From NCBI GenBank assembly GCA_017632345.1, contig JAGBRL010000011.1:62001-126000 (forward strand): a DNA stretch of 64,000 nucleotides, in the 5' to 3' direction. The notes under the pieces were generated by a model. The model did no database searches. It saw nothing but the letters and a program-made list of their open reading frames with translations, and was not told the origin of the DNA. Numbering within the stretch: the stretch's first letter is position 1; the number at the start of each line of letters is the position of its first letter. The translations under genes and the position numbers were made by a program. Below are positions 18,440 to 27,781 of the stretch, one piece after another. The stretch comes from Paludibacteraceae bacterium (GTDB lineage Bacteria > Bacteroidota > Bacteroidia > Bacteroidales > Paludibacteraceae).

Positions 18440-19138
18440 ATGAACAGACTATTATTTATATTTGCCACTTTGGTGATTGCACTTGCATCGTGCAGCAGCA
18501 AGCAGGAGGCTAAGGAAAACATAGGCAAACAAGAGCAAGATTCGCTCTGCTTTGCTATGGGGTATAAGAGCGCGGACGCGATAAGAACGCAGGCGTCGCT
18601 TTTCCCTGACACAATGACTTTTAAAAGCCATCTGCTGATAAAAGGCTTTATCGACGGACTGAAAAACGACACGTCGGTCAACATTTCGGCAGAAGAGGCG
18701 GATATGCTTCTGATTAGTTATCATGAATATCTGAACAGACAGAAATATAAGGAGAATATCTCTGAGGGCAATGCTTTTTTTGCAGAATATGCTAAAAAGG
18801 AGGGCGTTGTGAAATTCTCTGACTTTATTTTGTACAGAGTCAAAAAGCAGGGCAACGGCATTCGTCCAACGGAGTATGACAATATAATAATAAATTACGA
18901 AGGCAAAGACGCTACCGGCACAACATTCGAGATATTCAAAAAGGATAAGGTTGTCTATATCAACGATTTTATAGATTGTCTTGGAGAGGTGATAATGCAG
19001 ATGCCTGAAGGTTCTGAGTGGGAGATTGTTTATTCTCCAACTTTGTTCAACGAATTTGCATTCTTTGGCAAAAAATACAATGTCAAACCGTATTCGGCTC
19101 TTGTCTATAATGTGGAACTAAAAAAAGTGGTGAAATGA
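18440..19138 (+). CDS. FKBP-type peptidyl-prolyl isomerase lipoprotein
   Basis: 232 residues. A lipobox at ALASC predicts lipidation at residue ~18. Residues ~35-120 match the helical FKBP_N dimerisation domain (CFAMGYKSADAIR, LLIKGFIDGLKND, ENISEGNAFFAEYAKKEGV). Residues ~125-232 have the FKBP fold with ILYRVKKQGNG, IIINYEGKDATGTTFE and QMPEGSEWEIVYSP. The second half is shortened compared with typical FkpA/Mip proteins and several aromatic active-site positions are not obvious, so isomerase activity is uncertain; a chaperone role is possible. It lies 8 bp after a T9SS cargo gene and overlaps the next by 4 bp, suggesting it assists export of the local surface proteins. Confidence 0.85.
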   Translation: MNRLLFIFATLVIALASCSSKQEAKENIGKQEQDSLCFAMGYKSADAIRTQASLFPDTMTFKSHLLIKGFIDGLKNDTSVNISAEEADMLLISYHEYLNRQKYKENISEGNAFFAEYAKKEGVVKFSDFILYRVKKQGNGIRPTEYDNIIINYEGKDATGTTFEIFKKDKVVYINDFIDCLGEVIMQMPEGSEWEIVYSPTLFNEFAFFGKKYNVKPYSALVYNVELKKVVK

Positions 19139-19461
19139 GAAAGTGTTTGGTGGTTTTAGGGGCGGCTATTTTGCTGCTTTCATGCAAGGAGAGAGCGCCC
19201 AAAGGCGATGTGATGGTTTCGGACTTCTCTTTGCGCGACTATACTGATACAATTAACTACATACTTGGCTATCAGCAGGGGCAGAACTGCATGGGGCGTC
19301 TTATGATAGCTGAGAAAGATTTGGACAGCAGCTCTATCACAACAGGCTTTATTTCGGGCCTGAAACGTGACACTCTCTTTATGTCTGAAGCGCAAATGGA
19401 CACAATGATGAAATGCTTTTCGGACGCATTAATGGAAAGACTCAAAAATAAAGATCAGTAA
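19135..19461 (+). CDS. Short lipoprotein resembling an isolated FKBP N-terminal domain
   Basis: 108 residues. Lipobox LLLSC at residue ~17. DTINYILGYQQGQNC, ITTGFISGLKRDT and AQMDTMMKCFSDALMERLK follow the pattern of the FKBP_N domain of the preceding gene (CFAMGYKSADAIR, LLIKGFIDGLKND), but the catalytic FKBP domain is absent. An ATGA overlap with the preceding stop indicates translational coupling. It may dimerise with the full-length FKBP lipoprotein, since FKBP_N is a dimerisation domain in known family members; this is inference. It could also be a decaying duplicate, although the frame is intact and the start and stop are clean. Confidence 0.7.
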   Translation: MRKCLVVLGAAILLLSCKERAPKGDVMVSDFSLRDYTDTINYILGYQQGQNCMGRLMIAEKDLDSSSITTGFISGLKRDTLFMSEAQMDTMMKCFSDALMERLKNKDQ

Positions 19462-19462
19462 T

Positions 19463-20713
19463 ATGAGAAAATATTTTTATATAATAGGGTTGATTGGGGT
19501 TAATTGGTTTAGTGCCAGCGCGTTGGATAAGATGTTTGCGGATACGGACATTGCTTTGTCGGCTGTGAACAGCAGAGGCTCTGTCAGGTCTGTTTCGCTC
19601 TTCAAAGACAGCGTGCTGGCGCTGAACATAGACGGCGGTTTTTATCTGGCGGAGGTGGACTCTGTTTCTAAAGACCTGAAAAACGTGAGGCATACAAGCA
19701 TCTTCTCCTCTTTAGGTATAGAGGGGCGTTTCACTTACGACGAAGAGTCCGGCACGCTCTATTTCTCTAAAGGCGGAATGCTCTACGAAGCTAAAGTTGA
19801 CGGAGGTGTGGTCGGCTCTCCTAAGCCGCTCGAAATCAAGGACGTGACTTTCTCGGAACGCGAGACTCGTGAGGGCGGAATGTTCTCGCATGCAAGCACA
19901 AGGTACAAGAAGAAACTGCAGGGCGGACTGCAAAATCCGATTTTGGCGGAGAATGGTAAAAGGCTCTTTTTTGCGGCTGATTTCACGCAGGGAAACGGCG
20001 GCCTTGACATCTGGACTATCTCTCGTCAGAAAAACGGCAAATGGACTGCCCCAAGGTCTGCAGGGCAGCGAATTAATAGTAAGCACGACGAAGATTTGCC
20101 ATTTGTCTTTAATGACAAGATTGTCTATAGCTCGTATGATAAAAAAGGAGACTTCGACTTGTGGGTGTCTAAGCAGAGAAGCACGGAAAAGCCGCAGCAT
20201 CTCCCTGAAAAGTTTAATTCGCAGCAGAAAGAACGCAATATGGTTGTGCTGAAGGACGCTCTGTTCTTTTTGAGAGACAATAAGCTGTATAGACTTGAAA
20301 ATAAGATAGAAAAGAAAGTTGAACTGTATGAAACTCCGGTTGTGTCATCAGATGATGTTGTGACTTTGGCGGATAGGCAGATTGTGTATTTTAAGTACAA
20401 CTCTGACGAGAGCGACAGCACGTTTGCCAAAAAGGTTGGTCTGATAAAACGTTATATTGAGGAAAATCCGAACTGCCGCTTTAAAATTGTGGGGCATACG
20501 GACGAGCGCGGCAATGTGAAGGAAAACAAAGCTCTTTCCATTAGGCGCGCGTCTAAAATTTACGACGAGCTGATCAAACTTAAAGTGCCTCAGTCTCTGT
20601 TAGAGAAGGACGGAATGGGAGCCTCGCAGCCTGCAGTGAAGAATGCAAAGTCTGATGAGGAGCATCAGAAAAACAGACGTGTGGAAATTATAAAAATGGA
20701 GGGTGTTAGATGA
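19463..20713 (+). CDS. OmpA-family outer membrane protein with PD40-type propeller repeats
   Basis: 416 residues. A signal peptide (~1-20) without lipobox is followed by WD40-like/PD40 strands (~25-290), with repeated motifs such as NGKRLFFAADFTQGNGGLDIW. The C-terminal ~105 residues form an OmpA peptidoglycan-binding domain, with IVGHTDERGNVKENKALSIRRA and KNRRVEIIK. PorE-type T9SS proteins combine TPR, propeller and OmpA domains; this one lacks an evident TPR. It probably anchors the neighbouring surface complex to peptidoglycan. It sits between the FKBP-type lipoproteins and the PorP/SprF gene, overlapping the latter by 4 bp (ATGA). Confidence 0.87.
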   Translation: MRKYFYIIGLIGVNWFSASALDKMFADTDIALSAVNSRGSVRSVSLFKDSVLALNIDGGFYLAEVDSVSKDLKNVRHTSIFSSLGIEGRFTYDEESGTLYFSKGGMLYEAKVDGGVVGSPKPLEIKDVTFSERETREGGMFSHASTRYKKKLQGGLQNPILAENGKRLFFAADFTQGNGGLDIWTISRQKNGKWTAPRSAGQRINSKHDEDLPFVFNDKIVYSSYDKKGDFDLWVSKQRSTEKPQHLPEKFNSQQKERNMVVLKDALFFLRDNKLYRLENKIEKKVELYETPVVSSDDVVTLADRQIVYFKYNSDESDSTFAKKVGLIKRYIEENPNCRFKIVGHTDERGNVKENKALSIRRASKIYDELIKLKVPQSLLEKDGMGASQPAVKNAKSDEEHQKNRRVEIIKMEGVR

Positions 20714-21585
20714 AAAAGTTTTTATTGACAATAGCTTGTCTTGCAATGTGCTGCGCTTTGTTTTCGCAGCACGACATAATGTTTTCGCAGCAGTTCTTTT
20801 CAAGAATAAATAAAAATCCGGCGGGAACAGGCAACTACGAGGGCATAGACCTTTTTTTGGTCGGGCGGTTGCAGTTTGTTGGCATGGATAATAGTCCGCG
20901 CACTCTGCTTCTTAACGGAACGGGTTATTCGGAGAAATACAAGTCGAGCGTCGGACTGTCTATTCTGTCTGATAAGGTCAGTATAGCTAAGAGGAACGAC
21001 AATTTCAAGCTGGTTTATGCGTATCATATAGATTTGAGCGACAATTATCTGCTTTCGTTGGGCGTTTCTGGCGGTGTGAATAACTTCAGTTTTAATCCGT
21101 CAAAACATACTATACGTGATGAAGGCGAGACGTCAGAAACATATCCGCAGGAGAAAGTTTCTGAGCTGGACGCAGATTTTGACTTTGGAGCGGAACTTGC
21201 GAATGAGCATCTTTTGTTCGGTGCTTCTGTAAAGCATATCCTTGAAAATGAGCAAACTACGTTCTCTAATATGAGACATTTCTATTTGTATGGAAGAGGT
21301 TATTTTTCAGTTGCTGAAAATTTAGACCTTGCTCCGGCTTTGATATTTATGTGCGCGGACGATGTTGCGGAGCTTGACATCAATGCGATGCTTTTTTACA
21401 AAAGGATGTTGTGGGGCGGTTTGACGTATCGTCCTGACATGAAAGACGGATTCAAGGGAGCCGCTGTAGCTGGACAGATCGGTATTGAATATAAAAATAT
21501 GAGGGTAGGGTATTGTTTGGAAATTGGCGGAAGAGCATCGTCAACATCGCACGAACTTATCCTGTCTGTAGGATTAGGAAAGTAG
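20710..21585 (+). CDS. PorP/SprF family type IX secretion membrane protein
   Basis: 291 residues. A signal peptide (to ALFSQ) is followed by HDIMFSQQFFSRINKNPAGTG, the classic N-terminal PorP/SprF motif with early NPA, then alternating strands of an outer-membrane barrel ending in LILSVGLGK. Last gene of the 17280-21585 run. PorP/SprF proteins partner with particular type B cargo, so the likely cargo is the first gene of this run, or also the paralog at 14802. A short hairpin (AGAGGTG/CACCTCT) lies just after the stop but lacks a T-run. Confidence 0.92.
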   Translation: MKKFLLTIACLAMCCALFSQHDIMFSQQFFSRINKNPAGTGNYEGIDLFLVGRLQFVGMDNSPRTLLLNGTGYSEKYKSSVGLSILSDKVSIAKRNDNFKLVYAYHIDLSDNYLLSLGVSGGVNNFSFNPSKHTIRDEGETSETYPQEKVSELDADFDFGAELANEHLLFGASVKHILENEQTTFSNMRHFYLYGRGYFSVAENLDLAPALIFMCADDVAELDINAMLFYKRMLWGGLTYRPDMKDGFKGAAVAGQIGIEYKNMRVGYCLEIGGRASSTSHELILSVGLGK

Positions 21586-21736
21586 AGGTGCTGTGTTTCA
21601 CCTCTGCTTCCATTCTGTTAACATCTGAACCATGCAGTTTCTCTTCCTGCCTGAATAGCAGCGCAAAGCGTAGCGACGGAAACGAGACCAAGAAGAGAAA
21701 AATCGTAAAAAATTTCATTTATAATAAAAATTCATA

Positions 21737-21744
21737 TATCTTTG
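21737..21744 (+). promoter_or_regulatory. -7 box for GH9 gene
   Basis: TATCTTTG matches TAnnTTTG exactly, 32 bp before the ATG at 21776. The GH9 gene thus has its own promoter, separate from the T9SS run. Confidence 0.6.
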
Positions 21745-21775
21745 GCGGCAGTATAAATGTTTTTTGAAGTTTTTT

Positions 21776-23518
21776 ATGAAAAAAGTTGTTTTAAACCTAT
21801 GTGTGGCAATGCTTTGCTCGTTGTCGCAAGTGGCCTATTCGCAGGGCGAGATTCGCGTGAATCAGATAGGCTACTGTCAAGATTCGCCAAAGTGGGCGAT
21901 GGTCGCGGACATTGATGCGAAGAGTGTCACAGTCTGCAATGCAAACGACGGAAAGGTCGTGCTGAGCAATGTTCCCGTAACTAAAAGCGAGTACTGGAAG
22001 GAGTCTGGAGAGAATATCCAATGGGTTGACTTCTCTGCTTTAAAGACTCCGGGCAGATATTTCTTGCAAATTGGCGAGACAGTTTCTTTCCCTTTTGAAA
22101 TAAAGCAGAATAGCGTTTATGACGAAATTTCACTTTGGTCGCTGAAGGCGTTTTACCTTTGGAGGTCTTCGACAGAGATTCCGGCTAAGTATGCTACATT
22201 TAAGGGGGTGAGTTTTGCGCGTCAGGCAGGCCACCCTGATACTGAGGTGCTTATACATAAAAGCGCTGCTTCTGAAAAGTTGCCGGAGGGCAAGATTGTC
22301 TCTGCTCCAAAAGGCTGGTATGACGCTGGAGATTACAACAAATATGTGGTAAATGCAGGAATAACGGTGCATAACCTTGCTCTGGCTTATGAAATGTATC
22401 CGAACTATTTTAAAAAACTTAATCTGAATATCCCGGAGAGCAACGATAATGTTCCAGATATTCTGAACGAGCTAATGTGGGAGTATGAATGGCTCCTTGC
22501 AATGCAGGACCCTAACGACGGCGGTGTTTACTGCAAGCTTTCGACCTTGCGTTTTTGCGGAATGGTCCAGCCGCACGAAGACCAGCAGCCTCGTTACATG
22601 ATAGGTAAGACTACAACTTCGGCTCTCGATTTTGCCGCAGTTATGGCGGCGGGAGCGCGTATATTTGCCGATTATGAAAAGGAGTTCCCCGGATTCTCTA
22701 AGAAGGCGCTCGACGCAGCTGTAAGGGCGTGGGACTGGGCGGAAAAGTATCCTGACATCAAATTTGACAATCCTTCTGATGTGAGGACTGGTTCTTATAG
22801 CGACGATTATTTTGAGGATGAAAGGCTTTTTGCGGCGGCGGAGCTTTTTGTGACAACTAAGGATAAAAAGTATTTCAGTAAGATAAATTTTGAGCAGAGG
22901 TTTGAGATGCCAACTTGGAGATATGTGGCAGGAACAGGGCTGATGACGCTTTTCTTCCATTTGGACAAATTGCCTCTTGACGCGAAAGAAAAGGCTATGG
23001 TCGAAAGCAAATATTTGAAACTTGCGGATGAATATTGCGAGCTTGCGAATAAATCTGCAGGCCGTTATCCTGTGAAAAAATTTGATTGGGGCAGTAATGG
23101 AGAAATTTCTACAACCGGAGCTTTTCTTGGGTTGGCGTACAGACACCAGAAGGACGCCTCAAAAAGCAATGCTGATAAATATAAAATGCAGATGCTGAAC
23201 TGTTTTGACTATCTGCTTGGCGTGAACGCCACGAACTACTGCTTCTTGTCGGGCTTCGGCTCTAAGTCGCCGCGTAACCAGCACGACAGAAGAAACGAGT
23301 CTGACAATATAGATGAGCCTATTCCGGGCTATCTGAGCGGAGGTGTTGCTACAGGTTTTCAGAACAGAGACTGTGGAATGGACAAATATCCGTCAACCTT
23401 CCCGGCAAAGGCATATTACGACGGCACCTGCAGTTTCTCCACAAACGAGATTGCAATAAACTGGAACGCTCCGTTTGTGCTGCTGACAACAATTATTCAG
23501 AATGAATTTTGCAAATAA
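21776..23518 (+). CDS. Glycoside hydrolase family 9 endoglucanase with N-terminal CelD_N Ig-like domain
   Basis: 580 residues from the ATG at 21776; an in-frame TTG lies 12 bp upstream. Signal peptide to VAYSQ, then a CelD_N beta-sandwich (~20-105) starting GEIRVNQIGYC. The (alpha/alpha)6 GH9 domain (~110-580) carries WYDAGDYNKYV, with the catalytic-base pair at about D183/D186. A C-terminal His near residue 503 (RNQHDRR) and the proton-donor Glu near residue 558 (STNEIAINWNAP) complete the active site. It should cleave beta-1,4-glucan. No T9SS sorting domain, lipobox or carbohydrate-binding module is seen, so periplasmic or simple secreted location is likely. Monocistronic between its own promoter and terminator. 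Confidence 0.93.
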   Translation: MKKVVLNLCVAMLCSLSQVAYSQGEIRVNQIGYCQDSPKWAMVADIDAKSVTVCNANDGKVVLSNVPVTKSEYWKESGENIQWVDFSALKTPGRYFLQIGETVSFPFEIKQNSVYDEISLWSLKAFYLWRSSTEIPAKYATFKGVSFARQAGHPDTEVLIHKSAASEKLPEGKIVSAPKGWYDAGDYNKYVVNAGITVHNLALAYEMYPNYFKKLNLNIPESNDNVPDILNELMWEYEWLLAMQDPNDGGVYCKLSTLRFCGMVQPHEDQQPRYMIGKTTTSALDFAAVMAAGARIFADYEKEFPGFSKKALDAAVRAWDWAEKYPDIKFDNPSDVRTGSYSDDYFEDERLFAAAELFVTTKDKKYFSKINFEQRFEMPTWRYVAGTGLMTLFFHLDKLPLDAKEKAMVESKYLKLADEYCELANKSAGRYPVKKFDWGSNGEISTTGAFLGLAYRHQKDASKSNADKYKMQMLNCFDYLLGVNATNYCFLSGFGSKSPRNQHDRRNESDNIDEPIPGYLSGGVATGFQNRDCGMDKYPSTFPAKAYYDGTCSFSTNEIAINWNAPFVLLTTIIQNEFCK

Positions 23519-23585
23519 AAAGATAAAAGTTCTGGAGTTAGGAACTTAAGATTATACTGTGTAATTCTGATTAAATCTACTTAAA

Positions 23586-23620
23586 AAGCCTCCGTTTAGT
23601 CTGTACGGAGGCTTTGCTTT
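23586..23620 (+). terminator. Intrinsic terminator after GH9 gene
   Basis: AAGCCTCCGT pairs with ACGGAGGCTT, followed by TTGCTTTTT. It may also serve the convergent CNNM gene. Confidence 0.85.
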
Positions 23621-24667
23621 TTAACTCTTAATCTCAAAGTCGTTAATGTTTTCAGAGAGTTTTTTCCATCGTTCTTTTGCGAATTGCTGCATATCAATTT
23701 GTATGTCAAATTCGTCGGTTATTTCTAGTCCGAGAAGAGTCTCTATCACATCCTCCAGAGTTACGATGCCTTCCATACCGCCGTATTCGTCTATTACAAG
23801 CGCCACATGTTCCTTGCGCGTTATCATCAGATCGTAGAAACGTAAGATAGTCGTGTTTTCGTAACAACTGATAATATCTCTGCGGATGTCCTTCAACTTT
23901 ATGCTCTTTTTGTTGTTTGCAAGGTGAAGCAGAATGTCTGATTTAAGAACAAAACCTGTTATATTGTCGATGGAATCGGTATAAACAGGTATTCTGGAGT
24001 ATCTGAAAAAATCTTTGTTGCAGAAAAACTCTTCTAAAGTAAGGTCTTCTTGCGCAGCTAGCACCACAGTGCGCGGAGTCATGATGCTTCTTACTTTGAT
24101 TGACTTCAGTTTTATAAGATTGTTGATGATTTTGCTTTCGTTTGATTCAAAGACGCCCTCGCGTTCGCCAATGTTGGTCAGCACAGCAATCTCTTCACGA
24201 CTGATGGTTTGGCCATCTTTACGAGAAAAGAGTTTTGTGAGGAACTCGGTGACAAGCACAAGCGGATATGCAATGTATATCATAGTGTTCACAAGGTAGC
24301 CTATGGGCACGCAGATTTCACGCCAGAATGTTGCTCCGATTGACTTTGGAATAATTTCAGAAAAGATTAGTATCATTACAGTCAGAAGCCCCGATATAAC
24401 TCCAAGGTAGGTCTCTCCAAACACAGCCACCGTTTGAGCCCCAACAGCAGAAGCACCTGCAGTGTTTGCTATTGTGTTTACAGCAAGGATTGCAGAAACA
24501 GCCCTGTTCTGGTTGGTTTTGAGTTTCTTCAGCAGTTTGCCTCCGCTGCTTTTGTCCGCAATTGTCTCGATGTAAGACATCGATGAGGAAAAAACAACAG
24601 ACTCGCTCATTGAACACAAGAACGAGATTAGCAGAGTCCCTGCAATTAAAATTATCAGTAAAGTCAT
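23621..24667 (-). CDS. CNNM/DUF21 membrane protein with CBS pair (HlyC/CorC family)
   Basis: 348 residues. The N-terminal DUF21/CNNM transmembrane domain (~1-150) has an SMSESVVFSS small-residue helix and a SEIIPKS motif. A CBS pair (~175-310) follows, with SIMTPRTVVLAA and VIDEYGGMEGIVTLEDVIE. The C-terminal CorC_HlyC domain of many homologs is absent; the protein ends ~25 residues after the second CBS. Family members are implicated in Mg2+/Co2+ homeostasis. The gene follows the HAD phosphatase by 32 bp and is probably co-transcribed with it. Confidence 0.9.
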   Translation of the reverse strand: MTLLIILIAGTLLISFLCSMSESVVFSSSMSYIETIADKSSGGKLLKKLKTNQNRAVSAILAVNTIANTAGASAVGAQTVAVFGETYLGVISGLLTVMILIFSEIIPKSIGATFWREICVPIGYLVNTMIYIAYPLVLVTEFLTKLFSRKDGQTISREEIAVLTNIGEREGVFESNESKIINNLIKLKSIKVRSIMTPRTVVLAAQEDLTLEEFFCNKDFFRYSRIPVYTDSIDNITGFVLKSDILLHLANNKKSIKLKDIRRDIISCYENTTILRFYDLMITRKEHVALVIDEYGGMEGIVTLEDVIETLLGLEITDEFDIQIDMQQFAKERWKKLSENINDFEIKS

Positions 24668-24699
24668 TTTATACGAGTAAATTTGTGATACAACCCAAA

Positions 24700-25506
24700 T
24701 CAGATGATGTACTTTTCTATGACATGAGCCACACCATCGTCATCATTAGAGAGCGTGATGAAATCGGCGCTTTCCTTTACTTGCGGCTGCGCATTTTGCA
24801 TCGCTACGCCAAGTCCTGCATACTTTATCATGGAGATGTCGTTAAAACCGTCTCCGCAGGCAATCATCTCTTTTTCTGTGCAGCCTATATGCTTCAGCAA
24901 CTTTCCGAGGGAGAAAGCCTTGTCTATATTTTGAGGCATAATCTCCAAGAAGAAAGGTTCTGAACGGTAAACGTTTAGTCTGTCGCCATAGTCAGCCTTG
25001 ATGTTTTTTTCCACATTGGCCAGATGGTCGCCGTTACCTACCATAAGGCATTTAGGCACGCTGAAGTTAATGGCGTCTGTAAACGAGTCAACCTCTTTGA
25101 CTGGCATCTTGTTAATCCTTGCCTCTATCTCAACATATTGGTCATCAGTGTTTTCTGTTATTATCGAAGTGTCGTCGTAACTAACGATGGTCACACCGTT
25201 TTTCTTCGCGGAGTTGTAAAGAGACGGAATCTCTTCGTCCGGAAGAATTTTCTGAAAGATGACCTCTTTTGATTTGTAATCTATGATTTTCCCGCCGTTA
25301 AAAGACAAGATATATCCGCCGAACTCGTCGAAGCCGATCTCTTCTGCAATTGGCAGAATGCCCGGGGTAGGGCGTCCAGACGCAAGCACCACTTTAACAC
25401 CTTTTTCGTAAGCTTTGCGCAGAGCTTTTTTTGTTTTGCTGGTAATCTCTTTTTTTGAATTTGTCAGTGTGCCGTCAATGTCGAGCACAAGCACTTTATA
25501 ATCCAT
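24700..25506 (-). CDS. Cof-type HAD-IIB family phosphatase
   Basis: 268 residues. Motif I LDIDGTLTNS holds the nucleophile Asp9 and acid/base Asp11. Motif II is VLASGRPTPG, the Lys motif lies near residue ~195, and motif III/IV is ACGDGFNDISMIKYAGLGVAM. The type IIB cap lies between. These cytoplasmic enzymes dephosphorylate sugar phosphates, FMN, PLP or similar metabolites; the substrate cannot be read from sequence. Upstream 190 bp separate it from ftsH and contain a palindromic repeat. Confidence 0.93.
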   Translation of the reverse strand: MDYKVLVLDIDGTLTNSKKEITSKTKKALRKAYEKGVKVVLASGRPTPGILPIAEEIGFDEFGGYILSFNGGKIIDYKSKEVIFQKILPDEEIPSLYNSAKKNGVTIVSYDDTSIITENTDDQYVEIEARINKMPVKEVDSFTDAINFSVPKCLMVGNGDHLANVEKNIKADYGDRLNVYRSEPFFLEIMPQNIDKAFSLGKLLKHIGCTEKEMIACGDGFNDISMIKYAGLGVAMQNAQPQVKESADFITLSNDDDGVAHVIEKYII

Positions 25507-25580
25507 AAATATAAGTAAAGATGAATTTAAAAACCGTTCTGTTTGTCGATGAAACGGTGTTTTTTTAATAAATGTTTAGA

Positions 25581-25646
25581 GACAATTTCTACAAATTACG
25601 ATTTGAATTCAAAAATCATCTCAACCTGATTTACAGAATTTGTCCC
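25581..25646. repeat. Palindromic intergenic repeat (short form)
   Basis: The left arm begins GACAATTTCTACAAATTA. The right arm, read on the other strand, begins GGACAAATTCTGTAAATCAG. Both converge on GAATTC. The arms match longer intergenic elements at 29735-29999 and 44949-45128. Confidence 0.65.
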
Positions 25647-25667
25647 AATACAGACCGTCTATATAGA

Positions 25668-25698
25668 AAGGGCAAGGGGACCAAAGCCCCCTTGCAAA
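25668..25698 (-). terminator. Hairpin after ftsH, possible terminator
   Basis: Read on the minus strand, GCAAGGGG pairs with CCCCTTGC directly after the ftsH stop. Only a short, interrupted T-run follows. Confidence 0.5.
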
Positions 25699-27759
25699 TC
25701 AGTTCAAATCATTTTCAGAAGCGTTGTTCTGTTTCTCTTTCTCTGCAACGTTTTCATCTGTCTCATCCGCCTCGTCGTTTTCTGCAGGCAAAGGCTTTTC
25801 TGTCTCTTCTTCCATATCCTCCTTTTCAGCCTCCTTGTTTTTAGCATTAGCCTCCATCAGCTCTTCAGTACGAGAAGCCCAAGGTCTCTTTCCGAATATC
25901 TTTTCCAAGTCGTCAGCAAAGATGACTTCTCTTTCGATGAGAATTTTTGCGAGTTCGGCAAGCCCCTCTTTGTGTTCAGTAAGAATTGCCTTTGCACGTT
26001 CATACTGTTCTTCAATCAACTTTTTAACTTCATCGTCAATAAGTTTCGCAGTCTCTTCGCTATAAGGTTTTGAGAACGAGTAAGCGGACTGACCTGACGA
26101 ATCATAATAGCACAAGTTCTGAAGTTTGTCGCTCATGCCATAGTAAGCAATCATAGCGTAAGCCTGTTTGTTAGTTCTCTCCAAATCGTTCAGCGCTCCA
26201 GTAGAGATTTTGCCAAAAGTAAGGTCTTCCGACGCACGTCCGCCAAGAGTGGCGCACATTTCGTCCAGAAGCTGTTCCTTTGTGGTCAGCTGTCTCTCTT
26301 CAGGGAGATACCAAGCGGCGCCCAGAGCTTTTCCGCGCGGCACTATGGTAACTTTCACCAGCGGGTTGGCATATTCCAGCATCCAGCTTACTGTAGCGTG
26401 TCCGGCCTCATGAAAAGCGACAGCCTCTTTTTCCGCTTTTGTCATTATCTTGTTCTTCTTTTCAAGCCCTCCTATGATTCGGTCAACGGCATCAAGGAAG
26501 TCCTGCTTGTCAACAAACTTTTTGCTACGGCGTGCAGCTATAAGAGCCGCCTCGTTGCACACGTTTGCGATGTCTGCTCCAGAGAATCCCGGAGTCTGAC
26601 GTGACAAGAAGTCAATATCAACAGAGTCGTCCAGTTTCAAAGGCTTTAGATGCACGTTGAAGATTTCCTTGCGGTCGTGCACATCTGGCAGGTCCACGCT
26701 AATCTGACGGTCAAAGCGTCCGGCGCGCAGCAAAGCCTTGTCCAATATCTCCACACGGTTAGTGGCGGCCAGTATTATAACGCCGCTGTTAGAACCGAAC
26801 CCGTCCATTTCAGTAAGCAGCTGGTTGAGAGTGTTTTCTCGTTCATCGTTGCCGCCCATATTCAAGTTTTTGCCTCTGGCACGTCCTATGGCGTCGATTT
26901 CGTCGATGAAAACGATACATGGAGCCTTTTCTTTAGCTTGGCGGAACAGATCGCGCACACGAGACGCACCCACGCCCACGAACATCTCCACGAAGTCAGA
27001 ACCGGAAAGGGAGAAGAACGGAACTTCAGCTTCGCCTGCAACAGCTTTTGCAAGCAAGGTCTTACCAGTTCCCGGAGGGCCTACAAGCAAAGCCCCTTTA
27101 GGAATCTTGCCACCAAGTTCAGTGTATTTGCTCGGGTTTTTCAAGAAAGAGACAATCTCTTCCACCTCCTGTTTCGCTTCGCTAAGTCCGGCAACATCCT
27201 TAAATGTGACTCTTGTGCCAGTTGTTTTGTCAAAAAGCTGAGCTTTAGACTTGCCGACGCTGAACACGCCGCCACCGCCACCGCCGCTGCTCATGCGCCT
27301 CATTATGAAGAACCAGATGCCGGCAAGCAGCAAGAACGGAAAGAGGTTAAAGAAGAATGACTGAAAATAGTCTTTGTCCTCCTCAAAACGCAGGGCAACA
27401 TTGTTTTTAGAACCCTTTTGCCATTCGTTTAGCTCCTCAGTAAATTTGTCTGCCGAAGGAATAGAAACAGATATGACCGGATTCTTCTTATATCGAGCAG
27501 AGTCACCTTCAAAAGCGACTCCCAGTTTGTCCTCCTTAATCTTGATTTCGGCAATGTTCTTGTTAGAGATGACCCTAATCTCTTCGACAGCTTTTTTCTC
27601 GATGAGACTCTTAATTTCGTTGTAGGCAATCTCTTTGGACATCGGTGTGGTGTCCATGAAGTTTGCGGCAATCAGCCCAACCACGATTAGCCCGTAAAGC
27701 CAATAGAGACTGAAGCCCTTGAATTTAGAGTCTTTGTTATCTTGTTTTTTTTCAGCCAT
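25699..27759 (-). CDS. ftsH: ATP-dependent zinc metalloprotease FtsH
   Basis: 686 residues. Two transmembrane segments (~18-36 and ~137-152) flank a periplasmic domain. Gly-rich linker, then AAA+ with Walker A GPPGTGKT (227-234), Walker [11 protein letters not shown] and the [20 protein letters not shown]. The peptidase zinc site is HEAGH (450-454). The C-terminal ~50 residues are a charged Glu/Asn-rich tail. FtsH degrades misfolded membrane proteins and regulatory proteins at the inner membrane. It follows rsfS by 22 bp; the rsfS-ftsH order is common in Bacteroidetes and both probably share the promoter at 28160. Confidence 0.98.
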   Translation of the reverse strand: MAEKKQDNKDSKFKGFSLYWLYGLIVVGLIAANFMDTTPMSKEIAYNEIKSLIEKKAVEEIRVISNKNIAEIKIKEDKLGVAFEGDSARYKKNPVISVSIPSADKFTEELNEWQKGSKNNVALRFEEDKDYFQSFFFNLFPFLLLAGIWFFIMRRMSSGGGGGGVFSVGKSKAQLFDKTTGTRVTFKDVAGLSEAKQEVEEIVSFLKNPSKYTELGGKIPKGALLVGPPGTGKTLLAKAVAGEAEVPFFSLSGSDFVEMFVGVGASRVRDLFRQAKEKAPCIVFIDEIDAIGRARGKNLNMGGNDERENTLNQLLTEMDGFGSNSGVIILAATNRVEILDKALLRAGRFDRQISVDLPDVHDRKEIFNVHLKPLKLDDSVDIDFLSRQTPGFSGADIANVCNEAALIAARRSKKFVDKQDFLDAVDRIIGGLEKKNKIMTKAEKEAVAFHEAGHATVSWMLEYANPLVKVTIVPRGKALGAAWYLPEERQLTTKEQLLDEMCATLGGRASEDLTFGKISTGALNDLERTNKQAYAMIAYYGMSDKLQNLCYYDSSGQSAYSFSKPYSEETAKLIDDEVKKLIEEQYERAKAILTEHKEGLAELAKILIEREVIFADDLEKIFGKRPWASRTEELMEANAKNKEAEKEDMEEETEKPLPAENDEADETDENVAEKEKQNNASENDLN

Positions 27760-27781
27760 AAGAATTTATTTGATTCAAAAA

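Noticed and set aside
26650-27360. Open frame of 236 codons antisense to ftsH
   Set aside because: Shadow of the AAA+ coding region; no start context, no recognisable domain.
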